A stretch of 64,000 nt of DNA from an uncultured Eubacteriales bacterium. Its GTDB lineage: Bacteria; Bacillota; Clostridia; Christensenellales; Aristaeellaceae. Below, piece by piece: positions 51,977-59,752 of the stretch (position 1 is the stretch's first letter; the number at the start of each line of letters is the position of its first letter). The position numbers and the translations under genes are program-made. The stretch covers positions 1 to 64,000 of the forward strand of contig CACWHI010000017.1 in the NCBI GenBank assembly GCA_902760595.1, read 5' to 3'. The notes below the pieces were generated by a model. That model did not search any database. It was not told the origin of the DNA and was given only the letters and a program-made list of their open reading frames with translations.

Positions 51977-52054
51977 TTTTTTGATTTTTCTCCCCATTTT
52001 TTTGATCTTCACGGAAACATTGCGCACCATAGGGCGGGGCAGGGTGCGTCCCGC

Positions 52055-52624
52055 ACTTTCCACACAGCGTTTACGCGCCACAGGGCGGGCGGGCCAGTGT
52101 CCCGCCCGCCCCGTTGGCGTAAAGTCAATCAGGCATATCCGGATACAAGCCGGTCAGACAGACATAAATCTTCCACGAAACAGTTTCAATTTCGCCAGGG
52201 TGCGTCTGCACATTCTAAGCAGCGTTTACGCATCACAGGGCGGGCCAGGGTTCGTTTGCACATTCTACATAGCGTTTACGCGTCACAGGGCGGGCGGGCC
52301 AGTGTCCCGCCCCTACGAGGCCGTCCTTGTTGAATCAACGAAATATGTATGCTGATCATATGAAAGAATCAGACAGGAACCATCGGAACGGAAACAATCA
52401 ACGCCACCTTGTAGGGGCGGGACACTGGCCCGCCCGCCCCGTTGGCGTAAAGTCAATCAGGCATATCCGGATACAAGCCGGTCAGATAGACATAAGTTTT
52501 CCGCGAAACAACTTCAATTTCGCCAGGGTGCGTCCTGCACTTTCTACGCAGCGTTTACGCGTCACAGGGCGGGCAGGGTACGTCTGCACATTCTACATAG
52601 CGTTTACGCGTCACAGGGCGGGCG
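52055..52624. repeat. Nested GC-rich repeats, five copies of an AGCGTTTACGC unit
   Basis: AGCGTTTACGC followed by CACAGGGCGGGC occurs at 52066, 52221, 52271, 52550 and 52599. A larger segment with GTTGGCGTAAAGTCAATCAG and CATATCCGGATACAAGCCGG is present twice (about 52101-52205 and 52431-52535), and another with TTGTTGAATCAACGAAATAT twice (about 52326-52413 and 52711-52799). Copy spacing is irregular (50-280 bp). No gene is supported; translated frames consist of repeat peptides. Confidence 0.85.
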
Positions 52625-52625
52625 G

Positions 52626-52712
52626 TTGAATCGCGCGCGCACCGTTGTATCGCGCGCGCACCGTTGTATCGCGCGCGCACCGCGGGCGCAAGCGCCTCAC
52701 GCACCGCGCACC
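52626..52712. repeat. GCGCGC-rich tandem repeat shared with family A copy 1
   Basis: A 19-bp unit (TTGTATCGCGCGCGCACCG, first unit TTGAAT...) is repeated three times (52626-52682) and continues into CGGGCGCAAGCGCCTCACGC (52683-52702). The last unit plus this tail is the same as the 55-bp insert at 51-105. Alternating GCGCGCGC could adopt Z-form. Confidence 0.88.
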
Positions 52713-52829
52713 TTGTTGAATCAACGAAATATGTACGATGATCATATGAAAGAATCTGACAGGAAACATTGGAACGGAAACAATCAACGCCACCTCGTAA
52801 CAGGGGCTAATGGTCCATCCCGCCTCCCA

Positions 52830-53014
52830 GCATGCGGGATAATCGAAAAAAAACGGGAGAAAACCAAAAAACCTGCGTGCGTGCGTGTAAGCTAAAGAAT
52901 CGCTGATACGGAATGAGAATGAATCCATGTGTGAGATGAACGATTTTCATTTCCTGGTTGTCCTTACACGCACGCACGCAGGATTTTTGGTTTTTACTCA
53001 AAAACTATTTCACT
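52830..53014. repeat. ACACGCACGCAGG hairpin repeat (family B), intact copy
   Basis: CCTGCGTGCGTGCGTGTAAG (52871-52890) and its exact complement CTTACACGCACGCACGCAGG (52962-52981) form a perfect 20-bp stem around a 71-base spacer. Flanks GCATGCGGGATAATCG on the left and GGTTTTTACTCAAAAACT on the right match the copy at 51749-51930. Confidence 0.9.
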
Positions 53015-53070
53015 TTCCCGGTTTGGAGCCGCAAAAGAAGAGGAAACCATGGGCTGGGATGGCGGCGGCC

Positions 53071-54231
53071 CTACTTCCTTTTGAGCTTTGAGATGAGGTG
53101 ATAAAGCGCGATATCCTCCCACTCGATCACCTCGATGTTCAGCTCGGCGGCGCGCTTGAGCATCACGCGGCGGCTGCGGGTGGCGCTGGCGGAGGTCACG
53201 ATGGCGGCGCGGGAGCCTTTGCCGCCGAAGCGGTCGCGCAGGATGGCCAGCTCGTTGAGGGCCTCGGTCTTGATCTCGCAGGTCTTGCAGCTGATGAACA
53301 GGGGCATCACGCCGCGCACGCACATGACGTCGATCTCGTTGGTGACGGCCTGGGCGAGGGGATCCGTGTCCTGCCAGTTGACCACGGCGCTCAGGATCAC
53401 GTCGTCGAAGCAGCCGGCCTCCAGGCAGGCGCGGTAGACCTGCAGCTCAAGGACCGAGCCCATGTCCCGGAGCCAGAAGCGCACCGTTTTGTCCGCGAAC
53501 CGGAAGGAGACGCGCTCGCCGTCCAGGCGCAGCTCGCGGATCAGCCCGTTTTCCTCCAGCTCGCGCAGCAGCTCCCCGTCCAGGGTGACGGAGCGGTTGT
53601 TGGCCTTGCCCTGGCAAGCGCCTTCCGCCAGCAGGTCGGGATCGTCCGACTGTGAAATGCGCTGGATGTAGGCGATCTGGTCGTTCCAGGCCCGGCGGTG
53701 CCGGCTGTAGACCCCGAACAGCCGGTCGATATCCTCCAGCCGGTCACGCAGGAGCGCGTTGTCCTCACGCCCGGGCAGCAGCTCGCCGCCCGCCATCATC
53801 AGGCAGGCGCGGGCGTCCAGGCGCACCGTGCAGGGCACGTTCCGGGCGAAGGGGGCGTTCTTGATCTCATAGAAGGTGTTCTTGCCGCGGCTGTAGGTGA
53901 TGACGGGGGTGCTGTCGCCGGCCACCGCGCCGGCGGCGAACAGGGCGGCGTCCGTACCGCCGGAGATGTCGATGGCGCAGTCCTCACGGGTGTCGATGAC
54001 ATGCCGGATCTTCGCTTCGATCCTGCCCTCGTCCAGCATGCTGACGGGCTCAAAGGTCAGGCGCGTATCGCAGCCGCGCAGCTTAAAATAGCGCCGCATG
54101 ACGCTGGTCAGCTTCCGGTCGCGGGCCACCTCCGGCGGGCAGATATACACCGTCTCTTCAGGCCGGAACATCTCGGTGGCCAGCACGTTGTCCAAAGGCC
54201 GCTCGTCATACAGCTCGATCAGTGTTTTCAT
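53071..54231 (-). CDS. CARF-PD-(D/E)XK nuclease of the DUF1887 (Card1-like) family
   Basis: Product of 386 residues. Residues 1-140 fit a CARF sensor domain, with DISGGTDAALFAAGA (88-102) as the ligand loop; about 150-260 is a winged-helix-like linker; the C-terminal nuclease has NEIDVMCVRG (D301) and FISCKTCE (K316). The ExK glutamate of the family stands as Ser314 here; E319 or E323 could substitute. Card1 enzymes bind cyclic oligoadenylate from type III CRISPR and cut ssDNA/RNA. No cas10, csm or CRISPR array is in the window. Own promoter at 54291-54319. Confidence 0.88.
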   Translation of the reverse strand: MKTLIELYDERPLDNVLATEMFRPEETVYICPPEVARDRKLTSVMRRYFKLRGCDTRLTFEPVSMLDEGRIEAKIRHVIDTREDCAIDISGGTDAALFAAGAVAGDSTPVITYSRGKNTFYEIKNAPFARNVPCTVRLDARACLMMAGGELLPGREDNALLRDRLEDIDRLFGVYSRHRRAWNDQIAYIQRISQSDDPDLLAEGACQGKANNRSVTLDGELLRELEENGLIRELRLDGERVSFRFADKTVRFWLRDMGSVLELQVYRACLEAGCFDDVILSAVVNWQDTDPLAQAVTNEIDVMCVRGVMPLFISCKTCEIKTEALNELAILRDRFGGKGSRAAIVTSASATRSRRVMLKRAAELNIEVIEWEDIALYHLISKLKRK

Positions 54232-54290
54232 CTGCAGCGCTCCTTATCCGTTCGGGCATCATGCGTTCATTGGCTTTGCTCGTAGGGGAT

Positions 54291-54319
54291 ATCTTAACAC
54301 AGGCTTTTCACTGTGTAAA
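54291..54319 (-). promoter_or_regulatory. Promoter of the CARF nuclease gene
   Basis: Minus strand: TTTACA (54319-54314), 17 bp, TAAGAT (54296-54291). Confidence 0.68.
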
Positions 54320-54445
54320 GCGCGGTGTGTTTCTATATGAAACATGCCTTTTTTGTGTGATGATCAGTGAAAAATGATGCATAATTGGACATGCACATGC
54401 TTTTGTACTGTCGAATGAGCGCAAAAAGTTTTTTTGCTTTCCGTC

Positions 54446-54474
54446 TTGTATTTTTTCTGTATTTGTTGTAAAAT
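54446..54474 (+). promoter_or_regulatory. Promoter of the secreted flavoprotein reductase gene
   Basis: TTGTAT (54446-54451), 17 bp, TAAAAT (54469-54474). The gap 54320-54445 is AT-rich with no gene; it separates two divergent genes. Confidence 0.7.
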
Positions 54475-54535
54475 GAGCACAAGAAGATGCACGCGAAAAG
54501 GTATCTTCAATAATATTATCTCAGGAGGCATTTAT

Positions 54536-56509
54536 ATGCGTAAATTGCTTGCTGTGCTGCTGGCGATGACCATGGTCGCCGGCGTGTGCGGGATCAGCGT
54601 CGCTGAGCCTGCGCAGAAGGGCATGACCCCCGGTACCTATGAGGGCTCCGCTCAGGGCCAGAACGACAAGGTCGTCGTGGCTGTGACCGTCAGCGAAAAC
54701 GCGATCGAAAAGGTCGAGGTCGTCGCTCATCAGGAGACCCCCGGCATCGGCGCTCCCCTGACCGAGGAAGGCCTGGAGGGCGACACCCCCATCGCGGTGC
54801 TGCCCCAGCGCATCGTGGACGCCCAGTCCTACAATGTGGACGCGGTGTCCGGCGCGACCATCACCAGCTTCGCCATCAAGAACGCCGTGAAGGCCGCTCT
54901 GGAAGCTGCCGGCGCGGGCGCTGACGATTTCAAGGCCGCTCCCGAAAAGGCGGCTCCCGAAGCCAAAGAGCTGACCGCTGACGTGGTCGTGCTTGGCGGC
55001 GGCGGCGCCGGTCTGGCGGCCGCGATCTCCGCGCTGGAGAATGGCGCCGAGTCCGTCATCGTGGTTGAAAAGTGCGGCGCTGTCGGCGGCGATACGCTGG
55101 TCTGCGGCGCGATCTACAACACCCCCGACGAGCCCCTGCAGTCCGTGGAGACGATGACCGACGCGAAGCGCGCCACCATCGAAGCCGCGCTGGCCAAGGA
55201 GCCCGTGAGCGAGGCCCATAAGGAGCTTCAGGACACCGTCCGCAAGGAGTTCGAAGCCTACAAGGCCGCCAACCGCACGGATATCTTTGATTCCGAAGCG
55301 TGGTACGCCCTGCAGACCTACGACGGCGGCGACGACGTCGCTGACCTGGACCTGGTTAAGGTGCTGACCTACAACGCCAAGGACGGCTTCGACTGGATCG
55401 TGTCGAAGGGCATGCAGTTCTCCGACAAGATCGGCCAGGGCGCCGGCTCGCTGTGGCAGCGCACCCACACCTCCATCAAGCAGATGGGCACCGGCTTCAT
55501 CACCACCTATGTGGAGAACCTGAAGAAGTTCGGTGACAAGTACACCCTGCTCACCTCCACCACCGCCAAGACCATCGTGCGCAACGCCGAGGGCAAGGTC
55601 GTAGGCGCGACGGCGGAAGACAGGAACGGCAATACCTACACCCTGACCGCCAACAAGGGCGTCGTGCTGGCCACCGGCGGCTTCTCCGCCAACAGCAAGA
55701 TGGCGCAGGAATACAACACCTCCGGCAAGTGGGCGGACCTGAGCAAGGTCAAGACCACCAACCGCTGGGCCTGCTCTCAGGGCGACGGCATCGAGATGGC
55801 CACCGCGATCGGCGCCGACCTGTTCCAGATGGAGCAGATCCAGCTGCTGTACCTGGGCAACCTGAAGGATGGCCAGCTGACCAAGTACCCGACCCGTGTG
55901 GTCAACGGCACCGATCAGGAAATCTTCATCAACAAGGAAGGCAAGCGCTTCGTGCAGGAAGACGGCCGCCGCGACCAGATCTGCCTGGCTTCCCTGCAGC
56001 AGACGGACGGCATGTTCTACTTCCTCGAGTCCGCTGACGGCAGCTATGTCGACATCGACCAGGCGATCTCCGCCGACGGCTTCACCCTCCGCTTCCTCGA
56101 GGAGCAGGGCTACATCTACGTGGCCGACACGCTGGACGAAATGGCTGAGAAGCTGAACAAGGCCGGCGCGAACATGACCGCGGAAGACCTGAAGGCGACT
56201 GTGGCCGCGTTCAACCAGTGCGTTGAAAACGACGCCGATCCCGAGTTCGGCCGCACCCTGTTCTCCATCAAGCTGGAGCACGGCCCCTGGGTCGCCACTC
56301 CCCGTCAGGCCTGCCTGCACCACACCATGGGCGGCGTGCACATCAATCCCGAGTGCCGCGTGCTCGATACCGAAGGCAACGTGATCCCCGGCCTCGTGGC
56401 TGCGGGTGAAGTCACCGGCGGTATCCACGGCGCCAACCGCCTGGGCGGCAACGCTGTGGTCGACACCGTGGTCTTCGGCAAGCTCGCCGGCGAGACCATC
56501 GTCAAGTAA
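54536..56509 (+). CDS. Secreted flavinylated fumarate-reductase-like enzyme (UrdA/FrdA-type)
   Basis: Product of 657 residues. Signal peptide RKLLAVLLAMTMVAGVCG with probable cleavage after SVA (about 23). An FMN-binding domain (30-125) holds DAVSGATITS (102-111), the site where ApbE links FMN to Thr. The FAD domain starts at VVVLGGGGAGLAAAISA; C-terminal LHHTMGGVHINP and GANRLGGNAVVDTVVFG contain the His and Arg of fumarate-reductase-type active sites. No heme motif. It probably reduces an external acceptor (fumarate, urocanate, methacrylate or similar); the acceptor is unknown. GGAGG precedes the ATG at 54536. ApbE is not in the window. Confidence 0.9.
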   Translation: MRKLLAVLLAMTMVAGVCGISVAEPAQKGMTPGTYEGSAQGQNDKVVVAVTVSENAIEKVEVVAHQETPGIGAPLTEEGLEGDTPIAVLPQRIVDAQSYNVDAVSGATITSFAIKNAVKAALEAAGAGADDFKAAPEKAAPEAKELTADVVVLGGGGAGLAAAISALENGAESVIVVEKCGAVGGDTLVCGAIYNTPDEPLQSVETMTDAKRATIEAALAKEPVSEAHKELQDTVRKEFEAYKAANRTDIFDSEAWYALQTYDGGDDVADLDLVKVLTYNAKDGFDWIVSKGMQFSDKIGQGAGSLWQRTHTSIKQMGTGFITTYVENLKKFGDKYTLLTSTTAKTIVRNAEGKVVGATAEDRNGNTYTLTANKGVVLATGGFSANSKMAQEYNTSGKWADLSKVKTTNRWACSQGDGIEMATAIGADLFQMEQIQLLYLGNLKDGQLTKYPTRVVNGTDQEIFINKEGKRFVQEDGRRDQICLASLQQTDGMFYFLESADGSYVDIDQAISADGFTLRFLEEQGYIYVADTLDEMAEKLNKAGANMTAEDLKATVAAFNQCVENDADPEFGRTLFSIKLEHGPWVATPRQACLHHTMGGVHINPECRVLDTEGNVIPGLVAAGEVTGGIHGANRLGGNAVVDTVVFGKLAGETIVK

Positions 56510-56531
56510 TCCCGCAAGATATTTTGTGAGC

Positions 56532-56573
56532 AGCCCCCTTCCGGAGCCCGAGCGCCCCGGAAGGGGGCTTTCG
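56532..56573 (+). terminator. Intrinsic terminator after the flavoprotein gene
   Basis: AGCCCCCTTCCGG (56532-56544) pairs with CCGGAAGGGGGCT (56557-56569), followed by TTCGT. A 13-bp perfect stem. Confidence 0.88.
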
Positions 56574-56598
56574 TATGGCAAAAAAGCCCCGGCCAAAA

Positions 56599-56627
56599 TT
56601 GACGCGGCCATGCAGCTGTGGTATAAT
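56599..56627 (+). promoter_or_regulatory. Promoter of the RraA-UxaA-SDR operon
   Basis: TTGACG (56599-56604), 17 bp, TATAAT (56622-56627), 63 bp before the GTG start of the RraA gene. No further strong promoter is seen until 62160. Confidence 0.83.
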
Positions 56628-56690
56628 CCTGTCGTATTCGCGGCACAGGAACGTATGGCCGCAGATTGAAATCGGAAAGAGGGATGCGCC

Positions 56691-57395
56691 GTGGCCCAAT
56701 GGACGACCGACACGGAAATGTTTGCCCTGATGAAGGAAAAGCTGTATACCCCGGTGGTGGGGGATATCCTCGACCAGATGGGGTATAACCATCAGTTCCT
56801 GCCCGCCTCCATCCGCCCGCTGGCCTCCCAGGTGCCGGCCGGGCTGCTGACGGGCGTGAAGGGGAGCCACTGGATGAAGGTGGCCGGCTATGCCTGCACC
56901 GTGCTGGAAAACGACGTGTACGGCACGCCGAAAAAGCCCTTCGGCTATATGACCGAGGCGCTGGATCAGCTGAAGCCCAACGAGATCTATATCGCCACCG
57001 GCGCGCACAACAGCGCCCTGTGGGGCGAGCTGCTGACGGCCAGCGCCAAGGCGCGCGGCGCGGTCGGCGCGGTGGTGGACGGGTACACCCGGGATACCGC
57101 CATGGTGCTGGAGCAGGATTTCCCCGTTTTCTGCAGCGGCACCTGGGCGCAGGATTCCTCCATTCGTACGTACGTATTCGATTACCGCTGCGATATCGAG
57201 ATCGGCCAGGTCACCGTGCATGACGGGGACGTGGTGTTCGGCGATGTGGACGGCGTGCTGATCATCCCGAAACAGATCGCCGGGGAGGTGATCGAGAAGG
57301 CGCTGATCAAGGCGAGCACCGAGAAGACCATGCGCAAAGCCATCGAAAACGGCATGCTGGTCACGGACGCCTTCGCCAAGTTCGGCGTACTGTGA
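56691..57395 (+). CDS. RraA family protein (aldolase/decarboxylase-like)
   Basis: Product of 234 residues starting at GTG. VVGDILDQMGYNHQFLP, GAVVDGYTRDTAMVLE (the R/D of the HMG/oxaloacetate-type site) and VVFGDVDGVLIIPK are RraA-family landmarks. Within sugar-acid operons such proteins act as 2-keto-acid aldolases or decarboxylases rather than as RNase E regulators. Placed first in a run with both altronate-dehydratase-type subunits and an SDR, a keto-deoxy-acid substrate is likely but not shown. Confidence 0.86.
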   Translation: MAQWTTDTEMFALMKEKLYTPVVGDILDQMGYNHQFLPASIRPLASQVPAGLLTGVKGSHWMKVAGYACTVLENDVYGTPKKPFGYMTEALDQLKPNEIYIATGAHNSALWGELLTASAKARGAVGAVVDGYTRDTAMVLEQDFPVFCSGTWAQDSSIRTYVFDYRCDIEIGQVTVHDGDVVFGDVDGVLIIPKQIAGEVIEKALIKASTEKTMRKAIENGMLVTDAFAKFGVL

Positions 57396-57404
57396 GGCGC
57401 GGCC

Positions 57405-57734
57405 ATGGAACAGACGGCATTCCGGATTCATCCGGAGGATAACGTGGCTACCGCGCTGACGCCGCTCGCGCCGGGCGAGGTCAGCATCCTGGGCGACGGC
57501 GCGCCAGAGCGGATCGCCTGCGTGGAGGCGGTGCCCAATTCCCATAAGATCGCGCTGCGCGATATCGCCGAGGGGGAGAAGATCATCAAGTACGGCGTGC
57601 CCATCGGCTGCGCCACGAAGGCCATCCCGCGGGGCAGCTGGGTGCACCTGCACGTGATGCGCAGCCTGTACGACGAGCGCAGCAGCCATCTGGATATCAA
57701 TACCGGCGCGCCGAAGGACACGAAGTATGAGTGA
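57405..57734 (+). CDS. UxaA family hydro-lyase, N-terminal (SAF) subunit
   Basis: Product of 109 residues, a SAF domain: FRIHPEDNVATAL, HKIALRDIAEGEKIIKYG, IGCATKAIPRGSWVHLHV. It is the small partner of altronate/galactarate-type dehydratases, which in E. coli is fused to the large part. It overlaps the large-subunit gene by 8 bp. Confidence 0.92.
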   Translation: MEQTAFRIHPEDNVATALTPLAPGEVSILGDGAPERIACVEAVPNSHKIALRDIAEGEKIIKYGVPIGCATKAIPRGSWVHLHVMRSLYDERSSHLDINTGAPKDTKYE

Positions 57735-58938
57735 AACGACATGGCAGGCTTATGCCCGCAGAAACGGCAAAAAGGGCATCCGCAACCGGGTGCTGGTCAT
57801 TTACACGGTCAAGTGCGCCGAGTTCGTGGCGCAGGAGATCGTGCGCCAGAGCGGCGACGCGGACGTGGAAATGGTGGGCTTCGACGGCTGTACGGACAAC
57901 CAGTACGCGGTGAACCTGCTCATCAGCCTGATCCGGCATCCGAACATCGGCGCGGTGCTGGCGGTGGGCCTGGGCTGCGAGTACGTGCAGCCGGAATGGC
58001 TGGCCGATATCGCGGCGAAGGAGGGGAAGCCGGCCCAATGGCTGTTCATCCAGCGGGAGGGCGGCACGGCGAAGACGGTCGAAAAGGGCCTGACCTGGGT
58101 GCGCTCCGCGCTGGAGGAGCTGCGGCATACGCCGCGGGTGCCGATGTCCTTTTCCGAGCTGGTCATCGGCGCAGAGTGCGGCGGCAGCGACGCCACCAGC
58201 GGCCTGGCCGGCAACGTGGTGGTGGGCCGCTTCTTTGACGCGCTGGTGGACGCGGGCGGCACCGCGGTCTTCGAGGAGATCGTGGAGGCGATCGGGCTGG
58301 ATCAGTGGCTGCTCAGCCGCGCGGCCAGCGAGCAGGCGAGGCGGGAGCTCCGCTTCACCTACGACAAGGCGCTGGACTATTGCCGCCAGGTGCGGCAGTA
58401 CTCCATCAGCCCGGGCAATTTCGCCGGCGGCCTGACCACGATCGAGGAAAAGAGCATGGGCGCGGTGATCAAGAGCGGCTCCCGGCCCATCCAGGGCGTG
58501 ATCAAGGTATCCTGCCCGCCCCCGAGCCCGGGCCTGTGGCTCCTGGATTCCACCCCGGACCCGTCCTGGATGCAGTTCGGCATCACGAACCCCAACGACA
58601 ACGAGGGCCTGATGGACCTGGTCAGCTGCGGGGCGCACATCGTGTTCCTGGTCACGGGACGCGGCAACGTGGTGGGCAGCGCGGTCAGCCCGTGTATCAA
58701 GATCACCGGCAACGCGGAGACCTTCGCGCGGATGAGCGGCGATATGGACTTTGACGCAAGCCCGGTCCTGCGCGGCAAATGCGGCATGGACGAGCTGGAG
58801 CGCAGGCTGGAGGCGCTGGTCGTCTCGGTCGCTGCCGGCAGCCCCGCCAGGGCGGAAACGCTGGGGCACCGGGAATTCTTCATCCCGTACAAATATCAGG
58901 AAAAACAGGTGGCTTTCCCCAAGCCCTGTGAACAGTAG
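57727..58938 (+). CDS. UxaA family hydro-lyase, large (catalytic) subunit
   Basis: Product of 403 residues. NRVLVIYTVKCAEFVAQEIV, GLGCEYVQPE, GAECGGSDATSG and CPPPSPGLWLLDSTPDPSW belong to the UxaA/GarD C-terminal catalytic domain; conserved Cys residues are the candidate Fe ligands. With the SAF subunit it should dehydrate an aldonate or aldarate (altronate, galactarate, glucarate or similar) to a 2-keto-3-deoxy acid. The exact substrate is not deducible. Confidence 0.92.
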   Translation: MSETTWQAYARRNGKKGIRNRVLVIYTVKCAEFVAQEIVRQSGDADVEMVGFDGCTDNQYAVNLLISLIRHPNIGAVLAVGLGCEYVQPEWLADIAAKEGKPAQWLFIQREGGTAKTVEKGLTWVRSALEELRHTPRVPMSFSELVIGAECGGSDATSGLAGNVVVGRFFDALVDAGGTAVFEEIVEAIGLDQWLLSRAASEQARRELRFTYDKALDYCRQVRQYSISPGNFAGGLTTIEEKSMGAVIKSGSRPIQGVIKVSCPPPSPGLWLLDSTPDPSWMQFGITNPNDNEGLMDLVSCGAHIVFLVTGRGNVVGSAVSPCIKITGNAETFARMSGDMDFDASPVLRGKCGMDELERRLEALVVSVAAGSPARAETLGHREFFIPYKYQEKQVAFPKPCEQ

Positions 58939-58950
58939 GAGGTTTTGGAT

Positions 58951-59751
58951 ATGGCAGCTTTTACGGAAGAGCAGATGAAGCAGTTTACCATGGCGAAGTG
59001 GTATGACCTTTCCGGGCAGGTCGCCATCGTGACCGGCGGCGCGACGGGCCTGGGCCTGGCGATCACGCGCTGCCTGATCAGCGCGGGCGCCCGCGTGGCG
59101 GTGCTGGGCCGCAGCGCGGCGGAAACGGTGGCACCGGCGCTGGCGGAGTTCGGCGGCAGCGCGGTCTATTACCGCTATGACGTGACCGAGACCGACCGCG
59201 CCCAGGCGATGGTGGATCAGGTGATCGCCGATTTCGGGCAGGTGGATATCCTGGTCAACAACGCCGGCAACCACTGCAAGAAATTCATCTGGGACATGAC
59301 GGTGGAGGACTATACCTCCGTGCTCAATACCCACCTGGTCGGCGCGTTCGCGCTGACGAAGGCCGTGGCCCCGCACATGAAGGAGCGCCGGCACGGGCGC
59401 ATCATCTTCCAGGCGAGCATGACCAGCTTCATCGGCCAGCCCATGGTATCCGGCTACGCGACGGCGAAGGCGGGCTACCTGGGGCTGATCCACACCCTGA
59501 CCGCCGAACTGGCGGAATACGGCGTGACGGTCAACGCTATCGCGCCGGGCTGGATCGACACGCCTATGTTCCATAAGGCTACCGATACCGATCCCCAGCG
59601 CCTGAACAAGATCCTGGGCCGCATCCCCGCCAAGTCGGTGGGCGACCCCATGGATATCGGTATGTGCGCCGCCTTCCTGTGCAGCGACGCCGCGCGGTAC
59701 ATTTCCGGCGCGTGCATCCCCGTGGACGGCGGCGCGCTGATCGGGTTCTGA
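58951..59751 (+). CDS. SDR family oxidoreductase (sugar-acid dehydrogenase-like)
   Basis: Product of 266 residues. VTGGATGLGLAI is the cofactor loop, NNAGNHCKK follows, and catalytic S-Y-K is seen with ASMTSFIG and YATAKAGYL (Tyr/Lys), then DGGALIGF at the end. Similar to gluconate 5-dehydrogenase and fructuronate/tagaturonate-type reductases. AGGAGG at 58937-58942 selects the ATG at 58951. Logical partner for UxaA: it would make or interconvert the hexonate that UxaA dehydrates. Confidence 0.92.
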   Translation: MAAFTEEQMKQFTMAKWYDLSGQVAIVTGGATGLGLAITRCLISAGARVAVLGRSAAETVAPALAEFGGSAVYYRYDVTETDRAQAMVDQVIADFGQVDILVNNAGNHCKKFIWDMTVEDYTSVLNTHLVGAFALTKAVAPHMKERRHGRIIFQASMTSFIGQPMVSGYATAKAGYLGLIHTLTAELAEYGVTVNAIAPGWIDTPMFHKATDTDPQRLNKILGRIPAKSVGDPMDIGMCAAFLCSDAARYISGACIPVDGGALIGF

Positions 59752-59752
59752 T

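Noticed and set aside
52055-52624. CRISPR-like array (five AGCGTTTACGC...CACAGGGCGGGC repeats near a CARF nuclease)
   Set aside because: Spacing is irregular (50-280 bp), spacers are themselves duplicated, repeats vary, and there is no leader or cas gene. It is a nested repeat block, not a CRISPR array.
51846-52629. Small frames encoding Thr-His-Ala-Arg-Phe type peptides in the repeat block and at 12171-12365
   Set aside because: The peptides are direct translations of the ACACGCACGCAGG repeats and differ in frame and strand between copies.
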